Origin: an uncultured Bacillaceae bacterium
GTDB lineage: Bacteria; Bacillota; Bacilli; Bacillales; Bacillaceae_L
NCBI GenBank assembly: GCA_947497585.1
Contig: CANMHG010000004.1
Span: 62,001-126,000 of the forward strand
Direction: 5' to 3'
DNA: 64,000 bases
The translations under genes were made by a program, and so were the position numbers. Shown here piece after piece: positions 44,438 through 52,636 of the stretch. Position 1 is the stretch's first letter, and every line of letters starts with the position of its first letter. The notes below the pieces were generated by a model that saw only the letters and a program-made list of their open reading frames with translations, ran no database searches and was not told where the DNA came from.

Positions 44438-45382
44438 TTATGCACTATCCTTGGTTTGAATACGCAATTTATTTTGCCTCTTAAATAGTGTCCATTTCTT
44501 CGTATTCGTTCCTACATACACTCCGGAAAGTACACATACTGCTCCAATCGCATGAGCGAAGGTGAAGGTTTCTCCTAAAAATACCGTTGCCATAATAACT
44601 GCGGATACAGGCATTACATTTATAAAAATTGAAGCCTTTGCTGCACCGACTTCTTTAATTCCTTGATAATACATGATAAAAGAAATGACAGTTACGAATA
44701 CACTCATATGTGCGATGGCTAACCAGGCATCCCATGTAGCCAACTGAACTTCCTGCCAGGACGTTTCGAATAAGGCAAAGGGAAGTAAGAATAATGTACC
44801 AAAAGCAACTGCATAGGTTGTTGATTCAACAGAAGTGTATTTCTTCAAAACGATTTTTCCAACAACACTGTATAAGGCCCAACTTACAACTGCGCCAAGT
44901 AAAATCCAATCAATAGGCTCGAAGCCAAGTTGAAAAAGGGTCAATAGATGCCCATTTGTAATAATGAAGACTACACCCGTTAAGGCAATGATCATTCCAA
45001 TTATATTATTCTTTGTGATTTTTTCTTTTAAAAATAAACCAGATAGAAGAACAATTAATACTGGATTAGATGCGATAAATAAGGAACTTTTTATAACCGG
45101 AGCATGCTTGCTGGCCAGAAAGAAACAAATATTATAAATCGTAATACCCGTCAGTCCTAGGATTGCAAACAGTCCAAAATCCTTTAGCGAGGGTTTCGTA
45201 CGATTCTTTACCATGATCCACATGATAGGAAATAGTAGAATAGCAGCCCCAAAGAATCGTAAAAAAGCAACCGTTGCTGGTTCAAAGCTTAACACTGCAT
45301 ATTTTCCCGCAATAAAAGCACTTCCCCACGTGGATGTTGCTAAAGCAAGCATCCCATAAATCAGCCATACCTTTTTGTTCAT
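44438..45382 (-). CDS. EamA/DMT-family transporter (second)
   Basis: A 314-residue protein with ten hydrophobic helices and two EamA repeats. TWGSAFIAGKYAVLSFEPATVAFLRFFGA is the usual start of the first repeat and VFLGETFTFAHAIGAVCVLSGVYV the end of the second. Substrate unknown; typical for amino-acid or metabolite exporters of the YwfM type. GAAGGGAACGTT precedes the ATG. A palindrome overlaps its promoter region at 45427-45447. Confidence 0.9.
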   Translation of the reverse strand: MNKKVWLIYGMLALATSTWGSAFIAGKYAVLSFEPATVAFLRFFGAAILLFPIMWIMVKNRTKPSLKDFGLFAILGLTGITIYNICFFLASKHAPVIKSSLFIASNPVLIVLLSGLFLKEKITKNNIIGMIIALTGVVFIITNGHLLTLFQLGFEPIDWILLGAVVSWALYSVVGKIVLKKYTSVESTTYAVAFGTLFLLPFALFETSWQEVQLATWDAWLAIAHMSVFVTVISFIMYYQGIKEVGAAKASIFINVMPVSAVIMATVFLGETFTFAHAIGAVCVLSGVYVGTNTKKWTLFKRQNKLRIQTKDSA

Positions 45383-45426
45383 AACGTTCCCTTCTATCCT
45401 GTAGTTTTGTGTGAATGTATTGTAAC

Positions 45427-45447
45427 ATGTTTCGGTTGACGAAACAT
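45427..45447. promoter_or_regulatory. Palindromic operator ATGTTTCG-N5-CGAAACAT before the EamA gene
   Basis: A perfect 8-bp inverted repeat with a five-base centre lies about 50 bases upstream of the minus-strand EamA ATG and just upstream of a minus-strand TACAAT. It has the size and symmetry of a TetR/MarR-type operator. No regulator gene is adjacent. Confidence 0.5.
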
Positions 45448-45546
45448 TATGATTTTAAATATTTTTATAGAATTTATTTTGGAAATAGTGTTCTAAGGAA
45501 TTGTTGGAATGTTAAAATTAGGTAATTGCATGGAAGGGGTGTATGG

Positions 45547-46029
45547 ATGTATAAAAAGATGTGGGTTTCTAGTTGTATCGTAATAATAACACTTTTTGCA
45601 TTTTTTAATATAAATCATATCTATATTGCGGTCGCTAAACCTTGGGTATTTCCTTATCCCCCATCTCAGGCAATAAATAATGATGACGTCGTCTTTTATG
45701 AAGAGGTTCCGAAAGTAAATAGTGAGTTAGTTCATCAGTTTGCTGAGTCCTTTGAAAACAGTTTGCGAGCTAAAATAACACTGACTTATTATGAGGAAGA
45801 ACCAGGACTATTTTCAAGGTATTTTATTACAACCCCAATAAAAAGGTATTTCTTAGAATATAGCGAAGAGAATCACATCACATTAACTGATGTTTCTACT
45901 GATATGATCTTTCAAATGGAATTTCAAGATATAGAAGTATTCTATAAGAATGGTTATCAAATTTACAGATTAATACACGAAAGTAATGGTATTCACTTTG
46001 ATGTAGTAACTATTCCAACATCTCAGTAA
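45547..46029 (+). CDS. Exported or membrane-anchored protein of unknown function
   Basis: A 160-residue protein with an N-terminal hydrophobic helix (about 6-28), then an extracytoplasmic domain rich in Glu, Tyr and Phe (ITLTYYEEEPGLFSRYFITT). No lipobox. The start at 45547 follows GGAAGGGG by 7 bases; a TTG at 45526 is in frame. I do not recognise a family. Confidence 0.75.
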   Translation: MYKKMWVSSCIVIITLFAFFNINHIYIAVAKPWVFPYPPSQAINNDDVVFYEEVPKVNSELVHQFAESFENSLRAKITLTYYEEEPGLFSRYFITTPIKRYFLEYSEENHITLTDVSTDMIFQMEFQDIEVFYKNGYQIYRLIHESNGIHFDVVTIPTSQ

Positions 46030-46103
46030 AAGCTTCCCATTAATTAGAAGCATTTGGTATCATTACAAATATAAGGGAGTTATGAGAGGGGAAAGCTTAC
46101 TAA

Positions 46104-46766
46104 ATGGGAAAAAAATTAGGGCTTGCTATTATTCTATTGTTAGCTAGTGTTTTATCAATTTCAGCAGTGGTTCGTTATTTTATATTAGACCCAGTTGAAA
46201 CCAATGCCATTCTTATTCGTGAGGGAATGGAAATGTTTAAGATGGATTATCAACTGTGGAACATAGCGTTATATATACATATAGTAACAGCCGTTTTACC
46301 ATTGGTCATCGGACCATTATTGTTTGTAAAAAAAATACGTAATAAGTACTTACAGGTTCATCGAAATGCTGGAAAAGTGTATGTGGTCATGATTCTAGTA
46401 AGCTCTCTGGTCGGAATTTACTTAGCATTTTACGCACACGGTGGAATTCTAGCCATACTAGGATTTTTATGCTTAGATATACTTTGGTTTTATACAACAT
46501 GGAAAGCATATAAGTATATTCGTAATAAACAACAAGTTCTTCATGAGGAATGGATGTATCGAAGTTATGCAATGACATTTGCTGCTCTTACATTTCGGAT
46601 GTGGTCGGCCATTGTTGGGTATTCATTGGATAATTTTACAGTCGGTTATGTAACAGCAATATGGCTAAGTTGGATCGGGAATTTAGTAGCGATAGAATTT
46701 TGGATTCGCTTTAAGCTACGTAAAGGAACAAAGATATCTGGTAAAGTTTCTACAAAAATGGTTTAA
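46104..46766 (+). CDS. DUF2306 family multi-pass membrane protein
   Basis: A 220-residue protein with six hydrophobic helices. The His-containing segments IALYIHIVTAVLPLVIGPLLF, VHRNAGKVYVV and HEEWMYRSYAMTFAALTFR are those of the DUF2306 family, and the pattern suggests a heme-like or quinone-linked membrane protein, though the role is unknown. AGAGGGG lies 11 bases before the ATG. A terminator follows. Confidence 0.85.
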   Translation: MGKKLGLAIILLLASVLSISAVVRYFILDPVETNAILIREGMEMFKMDYQLWNIALYIHIVTAVLPLVIGPLLFVKKIRNKYLQVHRNAGKVYVVMILVSSLVGIYLAFYAHGGILAILGFLCLDILWFYTTWKAYKYIRNKQQVLHEEWMYRSYAMTFAALTFRMWSAIVGYSLDNFTVGYVTAIWLSWIGNLVAIEFWIRFKLRKGTKISGKVSTKMV

Positions 46767-46770
46767 AACG

Positions 46771-46808
46771 AAGCAGTGAAGTCCTACTAGGGGATTCACT
46801 GCTTTTTC
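46771..46808 (+). terminator. Rho-independent terminator of the DUF2306 gene
   Basis: AGCAGTGAA pairs with TTCACTGCT and is extended by GTCC/GGGG-type pairs; TTTTT follows. Confidence 0.8.
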
Positions 46809-46947
46809 GTAAATAGGATTAGTTTTCTATTAATTTTAAAAAATATTCCAGTATTGTGAAAAAAGTACTAGATTTCACTATATTAACAGTTATAATAGTA
46901 TTTGGTGTTTATGAAAGCCTTTACATAACTGAGGAGGAAATATCGAA

Positions 46948-47892
46948 ATGACAATGATTCGTACACTTAATCTTAAAGATTACACTTATGGAAATTCAGA
47001 CCAACGCAAAATCTTTGCTGAAGAATTTGTGGCTGGTTTAAAAGAAACTGGTTTTATTATTTTAGAAGGGCACGGAGTAGACCCTAATCTAATTGAAAAG
47101 AACTATGACATGTGGCGTAATTTTTACGCATTAGACACAGAGACTAAGAAAAAGTATGAAAGTGTTCTTGGTGGAGCGCGCGGCTATACTGGTTTTGGTA
47201 AAGAGCATGCAAAAAACCGTACAGTTGGAGATTTAAAAGAATTCTTCCATATTGGACAAGAACTACCTGTTGGTCACCCATTAGCAGGTGAATATCCAGC
47301 AAACATCTGGCCAGAAGAAGTAGAAGATTTACGTAAAAACGGATTAAACTTCTACCGTGAGTTAGAGCGTGTTGCTCGTAACATGTTAGAAGCACTGGCT
47401 CTCGAGATGGACCTACGTTTAGATTTCTTCTCTGATATGATCAAAGACGGAAACAGCGTACTTCGTGCAATTCACTACCCTGCATTAGATGAATCTATGG
47501 ATCCAAATGCAATCCGTGCTGGTGAGCATGAAGATATTAACTTAATTACTCTTTTAGTAGAGTCAACTGCATCAGGTCTTCAATTACTTACACGTGAAGG
47601 CGAATGGATGGATGTTAAAGCAGAAAAAGGTCAAATTATCGTTGACGCTGGGGACATGCTTTCACGAATTACAAACGAAGTTATCCCAGCTACAACTCAC
47701 CGTGTAGTAAATCCAAAAGGAGAGAATACTTCACGTTTCTCAATGCCTTTCTTTGTACATCCTTACAGCAGTTACTTATTAGAAACAATTCCTTCTTGTG
47801 TGTCGGCAGAAAATCCAGAGAAATACCCTGCAATCACAGCTGGTGATTTCTTATACCAACGTTTAGTTGAAATTGGATTGATTAAGAAGTAA
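46948..47892 (+). CDS. 2-oxoglutarate/Fe(II)-dependent oxygenase, isopenicillin N synthase-like
   Basis: A 314-residue enzyme. The Fe(II) facial triad is His194 and Asp196 (GEHEDI) and His251 (TTHRVV); Arg263 with Ser265 (SRFS) is the 2OG-carboxylate pair. N-terminal GFIILEGHGVDP matches the DIOX_N domain. The full length and intact motifs make activity likely. Bacterial relatives oxidise amino acids, hormones or alkaloid-like compounds, so the substrate is open. GAGGAGG precedes the ATG. It is monocistronic with its own terminator, which suggests a housekeeping or catabolic role and not a biosynthetic cluster. Confidence 0.92.
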   Translation: MTMIRTLNLKDYTYGNSDQRKIFAEEFVAGLKETGFIILEGHGVDPNLIEKNYDMWRNFYALDTETKKKYESVLGGARGYTGFGKEHAKNRTVGDLKEFFHIGQELPVGHPLAGEYPANIWPEEVEDLRKNGLNFYRELERVARNMLEALALEMDLRLDFFSDMIKDGNSVLRAIHYPALDESMDPNAIRAGEHEDINLITLLVESTASGLQLLTREGEWMDVKAEKGQIIVDAGDMLSRITNEVIPATTHRVVNPKGENTSRFSMPFFVHPYSSYLLETIPSCVSAENPEKYPAITAGDFLYQRLVEIGLIKK

Positions 47893-47902
47893 GTTTTTTA
47901 GT

Positions 47903-47938
47903 TGACCAGCTCCTGTTTTTGAGGGGTTGGTCTTTTTT
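47903..47938 (+). terminator. Rho-independent terminator of the 2OG oxygenase gene
   Basis: GACCAGCTCC pairs with GGGGTTGGTC with G-T steps, then six T. Confidence 0.8.
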
Positions 47939-48013
47939 CATTTAGTAGAGTCATTCTTCTATTAAACTAAATATTGTATAATACTGGTAGTTTATGAATG
48001 AGGAGAAAGATAG

Positions 48014-48802
48014 ATGGAGCCAATTTTGTTAAAAGAATTACCTATACAAGTTATTGATTTTGTTGGTGAGATAACAGAAATAACATTTCCCAAACAGGGA
48101 TATACATCGAATGTGGGAATATTGAAAGCATTGAATGGTGAAAAGTTTGTTGTAAAAAGAACAAGAGGAGAACAGTTTTGTAATTGGTTAAAGTGGGAGG
48201 CATATGTACTGAATCTCCTAAAGGATACGAGTTTACCGGTTCCAAGGCTCTTAAAGTTCGTTGAGGCTGCTGATGAATCATGGATGTTGACTCAATTTAT
48301 GGAAGGACAAACATTACGAAACTATCTGTTGAATGAACAGAACGAGGAAAAGCGTCATAAAGTGATTTTTCAGTTTGGAAAAATTCTAAAAGAGATACAT
48401 TCCACACCTTGTCCTTCGGAGTTAAAGATCGAGCGGGTATGGTTAGACCAAATGATAGAAACCGCTGAATATAACTTCCATCGTTATGAGACGGACGGAA
48501 GTGCTGAGCTTTTGCAGATGTTGAAAAATGAAAAGCCAGCGTTTGTCGAGCAAACACTGATTCATGGCGATTTTACAATTGATAATGTACTAGTAAAGGA
48601 TGGTTTGATTTCTGCAGTTATTGACTGGAGTGGGGGAGCTTTTGGTGATCCGCGCTATGATGCTGCACTTGCGGTTCGTCCAAAGCCTAATGCATTTGAA
48701 AACGAGAGTGATAGAGAGGTATTTTTTGAAGGCTATGGGAAAAAGATCATTACAGAAGTTGAATATCTGTATTTTGAGGCTGGATTGTATAATTTCTTTT
48801 AA
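48014..48802 (+). CDS. Aminoglycoside phosphotransferase-fold kinase
   Basis: A 262-residue protein kinase-like enzyme. LIHGDFTIDNVLV is the catalytic Brenner motif (HxDxxxxN) and AVIDWSGGAFGDP contains the Mg2+-binding Asp (DFG equivalent). FVVKRTRGE holds the ATP-binding Lys and LTQFMEGQTLRNYL the hinge. APH-fold kinases modify antibiotics, choline, homoserine or sugars; the substrate cannot be inferred. AGGAGAAAGAT precedes the ATG. Confidence 0.88.
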   Translation: MEPILLKELPIQVIDFVGEITEITFPKQGYTSNVGILKALNGEKFVVKRTRGEQFCNWLKWEAYVLNLLKDTSLPVPRLLKFVEAADESWMLTQFMEGQTLRNYLLNEQNEEKRHKVIFQFGKILKEIHSTPCPSELKIERVWLDQMIETAEYNFHRYETDGSAELLQMLKNEKPAFVEQTLIHGDFTIDNVLVKDGLISAVIDWSGGAFGDPRYDAALAVRPKPNAFENESDREVFFEGYGKKIITEVEYLYFEAGLYNFF

Positions 48803-48842
48803 GATAGAGAAGGTCTTGCTATCTCCGGTTGGTATTTAGGCT

Positions 48843-48960
48843 ACATATTCGACTAACATTGAGAAATACTCGTGTAAATAATGATTTATTCGCGTAACTA
48901 AACGTTTTCTCGCTAAAGGTATCCATTTGCTCGTCCAAACCTGTTAAATATTCGCTTAGC
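48843..48960. repeat. Helically phased repeat array C, inverted copy of the CGA(A/G) family
   Basis: On the plus strand TCG occurs at 48849, 48870, 48890, 48910, 48931 and 48952: spacings 21, 20, 20, 21, 21. Read on the minus strand this is CGAATA / CGAGCA / CGAGAA / CGAATA / CGAGTA / CGAATA, the same family and period as arrays A and B. It lies between the APH-fold gene and a small exported protein gene. Confidence 0.8.
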
Positions 48961-49027
48961 ATTAAATGATTGAGTATTTTGAATACACTTCAATCATGAT
49001 ATGATAGAAAGAAAAGGGTGGATAGGC

Positions 49028-49477
49028 ATGAAATTACATAAACTACTATTATTAATCACATTACTAGCACTCATCCTTCCTACTAAATCATTAGCAACCT
49101 CTTGGGCTTATAATTTCGTTGTGTGGGAAGGTTATATCTACGAGATAACGGATGAGTATGTTACAGATGTAGATTTAGAGGTCGGAAAGGTTACCGCTTA
49201 TTCCGATATGGAGTCTTTATCTGGAAATTTTTCAAATACATATGAGGTTGGTACGAAGTATTACACAATTAATGGGGTAAGTTCTGATGAAGCAATTGCT
49301 ATTGAGGAACCTGATGGAAAGTACATAAAAGCTGTCAAAATCGGTGAATATGGCATAACAAGTGGTTTTCAAGGTATGTTTGGTGGCGAACAGGGGATTG
49401 TACCCTTTATTATCGTTGGAGGATTCATTGTTTTAATCATATTTTACGAACGAAAATTGAAGCGAATCAGGGAGTAA
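49028..49477 (+). CDS. Small exported protein with C-terminal membrane anchor
   Basis: A 149-residue protein. Residues 1-23 are a signal peptide (LLLLITLLALILPTKSLA), then a beta-rich domain with repeated Glu/Tyr/Val motifs, then GIVPFIIVGGFIVLIIFYERK as a terminal membrane helix with a basic end. The start at 49028 follows GGGTGGATAGGC; an ATG at 49001 is in frame. No family recognised. Function unknown. Confidence 0.76.
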   Translation: MKLHKLLLLITLLALILPTKSLATSWAYNFVVWEGYIYEITDEYVTDVDLEVGKVTAYSDMESLSGNFSNTYEVGTKYYTINGVSSDEAIAIEEPDGKYIKAVKIGEYGITSGFQGMFGGEQGIVPFIIVGGFIVLIIFYERKLKRIRE

Positions 49478-49481
49478 CAGG

Positions 49482-49511
49482 AGGACCGGTAATGAGGTCC
49501 TTTTCTTTTTG
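49482..49511 (+). terminator. Rho-independent terminator
   Basis: AGGACC and GGTCCT form a 6-bp stem with a GGTAATGA loop, then TTTCTTTTT. Confidence 0.7.
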
Positions 49512-49530
49512 AAATTTTTTTTACAAAAAG

Positions 49531-49557
49531 TGAAATTATTTAAGCAGTAGACTCGTT
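49531..49557 (+). promoter_or_regulatory. Candidate ECF-type promoter of the sigma factor gene
   Basis: TGAAAT (49531-49536) and CGTT (49554-49557) are 17 bases apart, resembling the TGAAAC-N16-17-CGT(A/T) promoters used by Bacillus ECF sigma factors, which often transcribe their own genes. Confidence 0.45.
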
Positions 49558-49647
49558 ATACAGGATGAAACAAACAAATGCACAATTCTTAGCTAGTAAG
49601 CTAGCTACATAAACGAGACATGCGCATGATCGTTTAAGGAGGTACCT

Positions 49648-50217
49648 ATGGAAGAGGAAATTAAGTGGATTCAGGATGTCCTAGATGGAAACAAGCAAGC
49701 CTACGGACACATCATTAACAAATACAAAAACCAATTATATGCCACCATCTTAAGGATGACGAGAAATCCACATGATGCCCAAGATTTAGTTCAGGAGGCA
49801 CTTGTGAAGGTATATTACCAGCTTGGCAAATTTGAAGGAAAAGGTTCCTTCTCAAGTTGGATTTACCGAGTATCAATTAATTATTGCATGGATGAGTTCA
49901 GGAAAAAACGCTACAAGATGAAGCAGGTTGATATAGATGAGGAAACTCTTTCGAATCATAATCACCCTGAAGTCATTTTTCTGAAAAAAGAGGAACATCG
50001 TCAACTCGAAAAGTTGATTCAAACTTTACCTGAAGATGAAAGAATGATCCTTCTATTACGTTATGTGAATGAATTAGGCTATCAAGAAATTAGTGAGTTA
50101 GTGGAGATACCAATTTCACAAGTTCGAAATAAGCTTCACCGAGCTAAGAAAAAAATGAGAGATACAGTAAAACACGAAGGAGGCTATTTTCATGATGAAA
50201 TGTTGGGCAGCAGATAA
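49648..50217 (+). CDS. ECF RNA polymerase sigma factor
   Basis: A 189-residue ECF sigma factor. Region 2 runs about residues 15-85 (RNPHDAQDLVQEALVKVYYQL, including the -10-reading helix), and region 4 about 125-175 (GYQEISELVEIPISQVRNKLHRAKKKM, a helix-turn-helix for the -35). AAGGAGG precedes the ATG. The anti-sigma gene overlaps by 26 bases, so the two form a coupled pair. It probably directs envelope-stress genes. Confidence 0.93.
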   Translation: MEEEIKWIQDVLDGNKQAYGHIINKYKNQLYATILRMTRNPHDAQDLVQEALVKVYYQLGKFEGKGSFSSWIYRVSINYCMDEFRKKRYKMKQVDIDEETLSNHNHPEVIFLKKEEHRQLEKLIQTLPEDERMILLLRYVNELGYQEISELVEIPISQVRNKLHRAKKKMRDTVKHEGGYFHDEMLGSR

Positions 50218-51808
50218 GCTTTCTCAGTATGTAGATCATATGTTAGATGACAAAGAAATGAATGAAGTAGACTCACACCTTAATAATTGTTCAAAATGTA
50301 ACGAAATTGTAGAGGCTTATAAAAACGAAATAAGCTTCCTAAAAGATACATTAGAGACACCAGAATTACCGCCGGACTTTACAGATTTGGTTCTTGCGGA
50401 ATTAGAGCCTTATGAATCAAAAATGGTTCGTCCAAAAAGAACTATTTGGAAAAAGTTCACGCTTAGTGCTGCCGGTTTTGTATTAGCCTTAGGGTTAGGA
50501 TCAACCCTACATTCAGGTTTTGCTGAGTGGCTAGGTGGTCTATTTACAACACAACAGGTAGATGAAGGACTTAGAAGAGCAGCTGATACTGGTTTTATAG
50601 AGCGTGTTAATCAAGAGGTTAAAGACCAAGGACTTACGCTAAAAGTTGAAGATGTAATAGCAGATTCATCGAGAATTGCCCTGAGTTATCAAGTACTTGA
50701 TGAAAATGGAAAGGCCCAAGATACCTACCTAGATCTAGGGAAAGCAGAGATTTATGCAAAGGATCAACAAGGTAACCGTTTGGAAAATGTGGGGATGGGA
50801 TGGTCACATGCTAATGAGTATGGATTAATTGAGTTTTCTCTACAAGAGAAGAATGAACTAGAAAAGTTTACGTTAACTTTGGCGGTTACAGAGCTAAAAG
50901 GTGTAAAGGGCAATTGGAATTTAGAGTTTCCTGTGGACTTAACAGCTAGTCTTAAGGCCACTAAAACGATACCATTAGATCAAACAACAAATACTCTACA
51001 AGGTGTAGAGATTGAGATGAAGGAAGCAAGATTTGCACCATCTTCAACCGAAATTGTGTATGAAACGTCTTTTTCGAAAGAAGAACTAGCTGGGATAAAA
51101 AAAGAGATGAAACAATTTGAAAAGACATTCGGTAAAGATGCAGTAGAACGTTTGCATAGACAGTATGATACGAGTATCCAGTATCGTATTGTAGATTCAA
51201 CAAATAAGACCATTGCATCACATAATACATTTGCAAGTCATCAAGGACATAGAAGTGACAATGGATTAATTCAATTATCAGGAAAGAATAGGATGCAAAT
51301 TGGACACATGTCTTGGAATGATTCATTTGTTCCACAAAATGTTGATTCTGATTTAAGGCTTATTGTGGACGGTGTCATTAAGACGGTACCATCTGATTTT
51401 TCAATCACAATAAAGCCTAAAGAGATTGCTAAAAATCCAGTTTCTTTTGAATATGAAGGGAATTATGTAAAGATACAAAAAGCCGCAAAGCATAACGAGT
51501 ACTCTTTAGAGAAGTCATTTCCACCAGTCACGAAAGAGACGATGTTTACAATTGAGATGGAGGGTGGAAAGGAACAGTTTGCTTCTGACCCTGGGTCTTG
51601 GTTAGTGGTAGATAAAGACGGCAAAGTGTATGAACCGTTAATGAGCGGTTCCATATTAGATGAAAAAGATGAATTCGGGCGCTATAAAAGAACTATAGAG
51701 CTAACGGTTACTAATATGGAGGAAGTTCCGGAAGAGCTAACACTTCATTTAGTATCTGTAACACGCTTCGTTAAGGTTGACGAGCAGTGGGAAGTTAAAC
51801 TTAACTAA
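50192..51808 (+). CDS. Membrane anti-sigma factor, zinc-finger plus DUF4179-type extracytoplasmic domain
   Basis: A 538-residue protein. Residues 29-36 are H-x3-C-x2-C (SHLNNCSKC), the zinc-binding anti-sigma motif. One transmembrane helix lies at about 88-108 (KFTLSAAGFVLALGLGS). The outer part (about 110-538) looks like DUF4179 followed by DUF5643-type beta-rich repeats (YQVLDENGKA, TKTIPLDQTTNTLQGVEIEMKEA), typical of RsgI-like long anti-sigma factors in Bacillus. It would hold the sigma factor until an envelope signal. No autoproteolysis motif was recognised. Confidence 0.88.
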   Translation: MMKCWAADKLSQYVDHMLDDKEMNEVDSHLNNCSKCNEIVEAYKNEISFLKDTLETPELPPDFTDLVLAELEPYESKMVRPKRTIWKKFTLSAAGFVLALGLGSTLHSGFAEWLGGLFTTQQVDEGLRRAADTGFIERVNQEVKDQGLTLKVEDVIADSSRIALSYQVLDENGKAQDTYLDLGKAEIYAKDQQGNRLENVGMGWSHANEYGLIEFSLQEKNELEKFTLTLAVTELKGVKGNWNLEFPVDLTASLKATKTIPLDQTTNTLQGVEIEMKEARFAPSSTEIVYETSFSKEELAGIKKEMKQFEKTFGKDAVERLHRQYDTSIQYRIVDSTNKTIASHNTFASHQGHRSDNGLIQLSGKNRMQIGHMSWNDSFVPQNVDSDLRLIVDGVIKTVPSDFSITIKPKEIAKNPVSFEYEGNYVKIQKAAKHNEYSLEKSFPPVTKETMFTIEMEGGKEQFASDPGSWLVVDKDGKVYEPLMSGSILDEKDEFGRYKRTIELTVTNMEEVPEELTLHLVSVTRFVKVDEQWEVKLN

Positions 51809-51821
51809 AAAACACATTAAA

Positions 51822-51860
51822 AGACCGGCTTGGATAGTTAATATCAAGCCGGTTTTCCTT
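51822..51860. terminator. Terminator between convergent anti-sigma and YibF-like genes
   Basis: ACCGGCTTG and CAAGCCGGT form a perfect 9-bp stem around GATAGTTAATAT; TTTTCCTTT follows. Confidence 0.85.
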
Positions 51861-51862
51861 TA

Positions 51863-52636
51863 CTATTCAATTGCTTTCTTCTCTCTTTTCTTCACTAATG
51901 AATAGGCAGTAATATATGAGGTAATTGGAATTACCATTGTTACGGCGATTCCAGCACAAAGAATTGTGATCATCTCTGCACTAAATATTTTAGAATTAAC
52001 AATTTCACCTAGTGAATAGGTTAGTATTTTAAACCAGATTAGTAATCCTAAGTACCCTCCAAAGAAGGCGAAAAATAAAGTATTCGTACTAGTTCCGAGA
52101 ATATCCCGTCCTATGCTTATACCTGATGCGAATAAATCTTTTCTACTAATAGTTGGATGATGGTAATGTATTTCTCGCATAGGAGATGAAATGGCAATGG
52201 CCGTATCCGTAATTGCACCTATTGTGCTCATGATTATAACGGAGGAGGCGATTTTTACAAAATCTATTCCAATATAAAGGGAAAACATGCTAAGTTCTGT
52301 AATTTCTTCTTCCCCAAATCCTTGAATCATTGCCTTCTCAGTAATAATGACAATGAAAAAAAGTAATATGCTAGTGGTGATAATTGTAGAAATAAAGGCA
52401 GTCTTTGTTTTACTATTAAATCCATTTATATAAAAAAGATTAATACAGCTTATAATCGTGCATGCAACTAAAGTTAAAATAATTAGATTTACATCAGGGT
52501 CATTCATGATGAAAATGATAACTATGAGCACTGCAAAATTGAAGAATATTGCTAAAAAGGATCGTACCCCTTTTTTTCCGCCAATTAAGGTCATTAAAAT
52601 AAATAAAATGGCCGACAGCAAAAATAATGTATTCAT
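51863..52636 (-). CDS. YibE/F-family membrane protein (shorter)
   Basis: A 257-residue protein with about seven hydrophobic helices. The segment VIIMSTIGAITDTAIAISSPM and LFASGISIGRDILGTSTNTLFFAFFGGYLGL match the YibE/F family core (the longer partner has LGAVMDVAITMSSS and GKDIMGTMTNILFFVYISGS). It overlaps the start of the preceding gene by four bases in the same operon. Function is unknown; in Lactococcus relatives occur in phage- or bacteriocin-related contexts. Confidence 0.86.
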   Translation of the reverse strand: MNTLFLLSAILFILMTLIGGKKGVRSFLAIFFNFAVLIVIIFIMNDPDVNLIILTLVACTIISCINLFYINGFNSKTKTAFISTIITTSILLFFIVIITEKAMIQGFGEEEITELSMFSLYIGIDFVKIASSVIIMSTIGAITDTAIAISSPMREIHYHHPTISRKDLFASGISIGRDILGTSTNTLFFAFFGGYLGLLIWFKILTYSLGEIVNSKIFSAEMITILCAGIAVTMVIPITSYITAYSLVKKREKKAIE

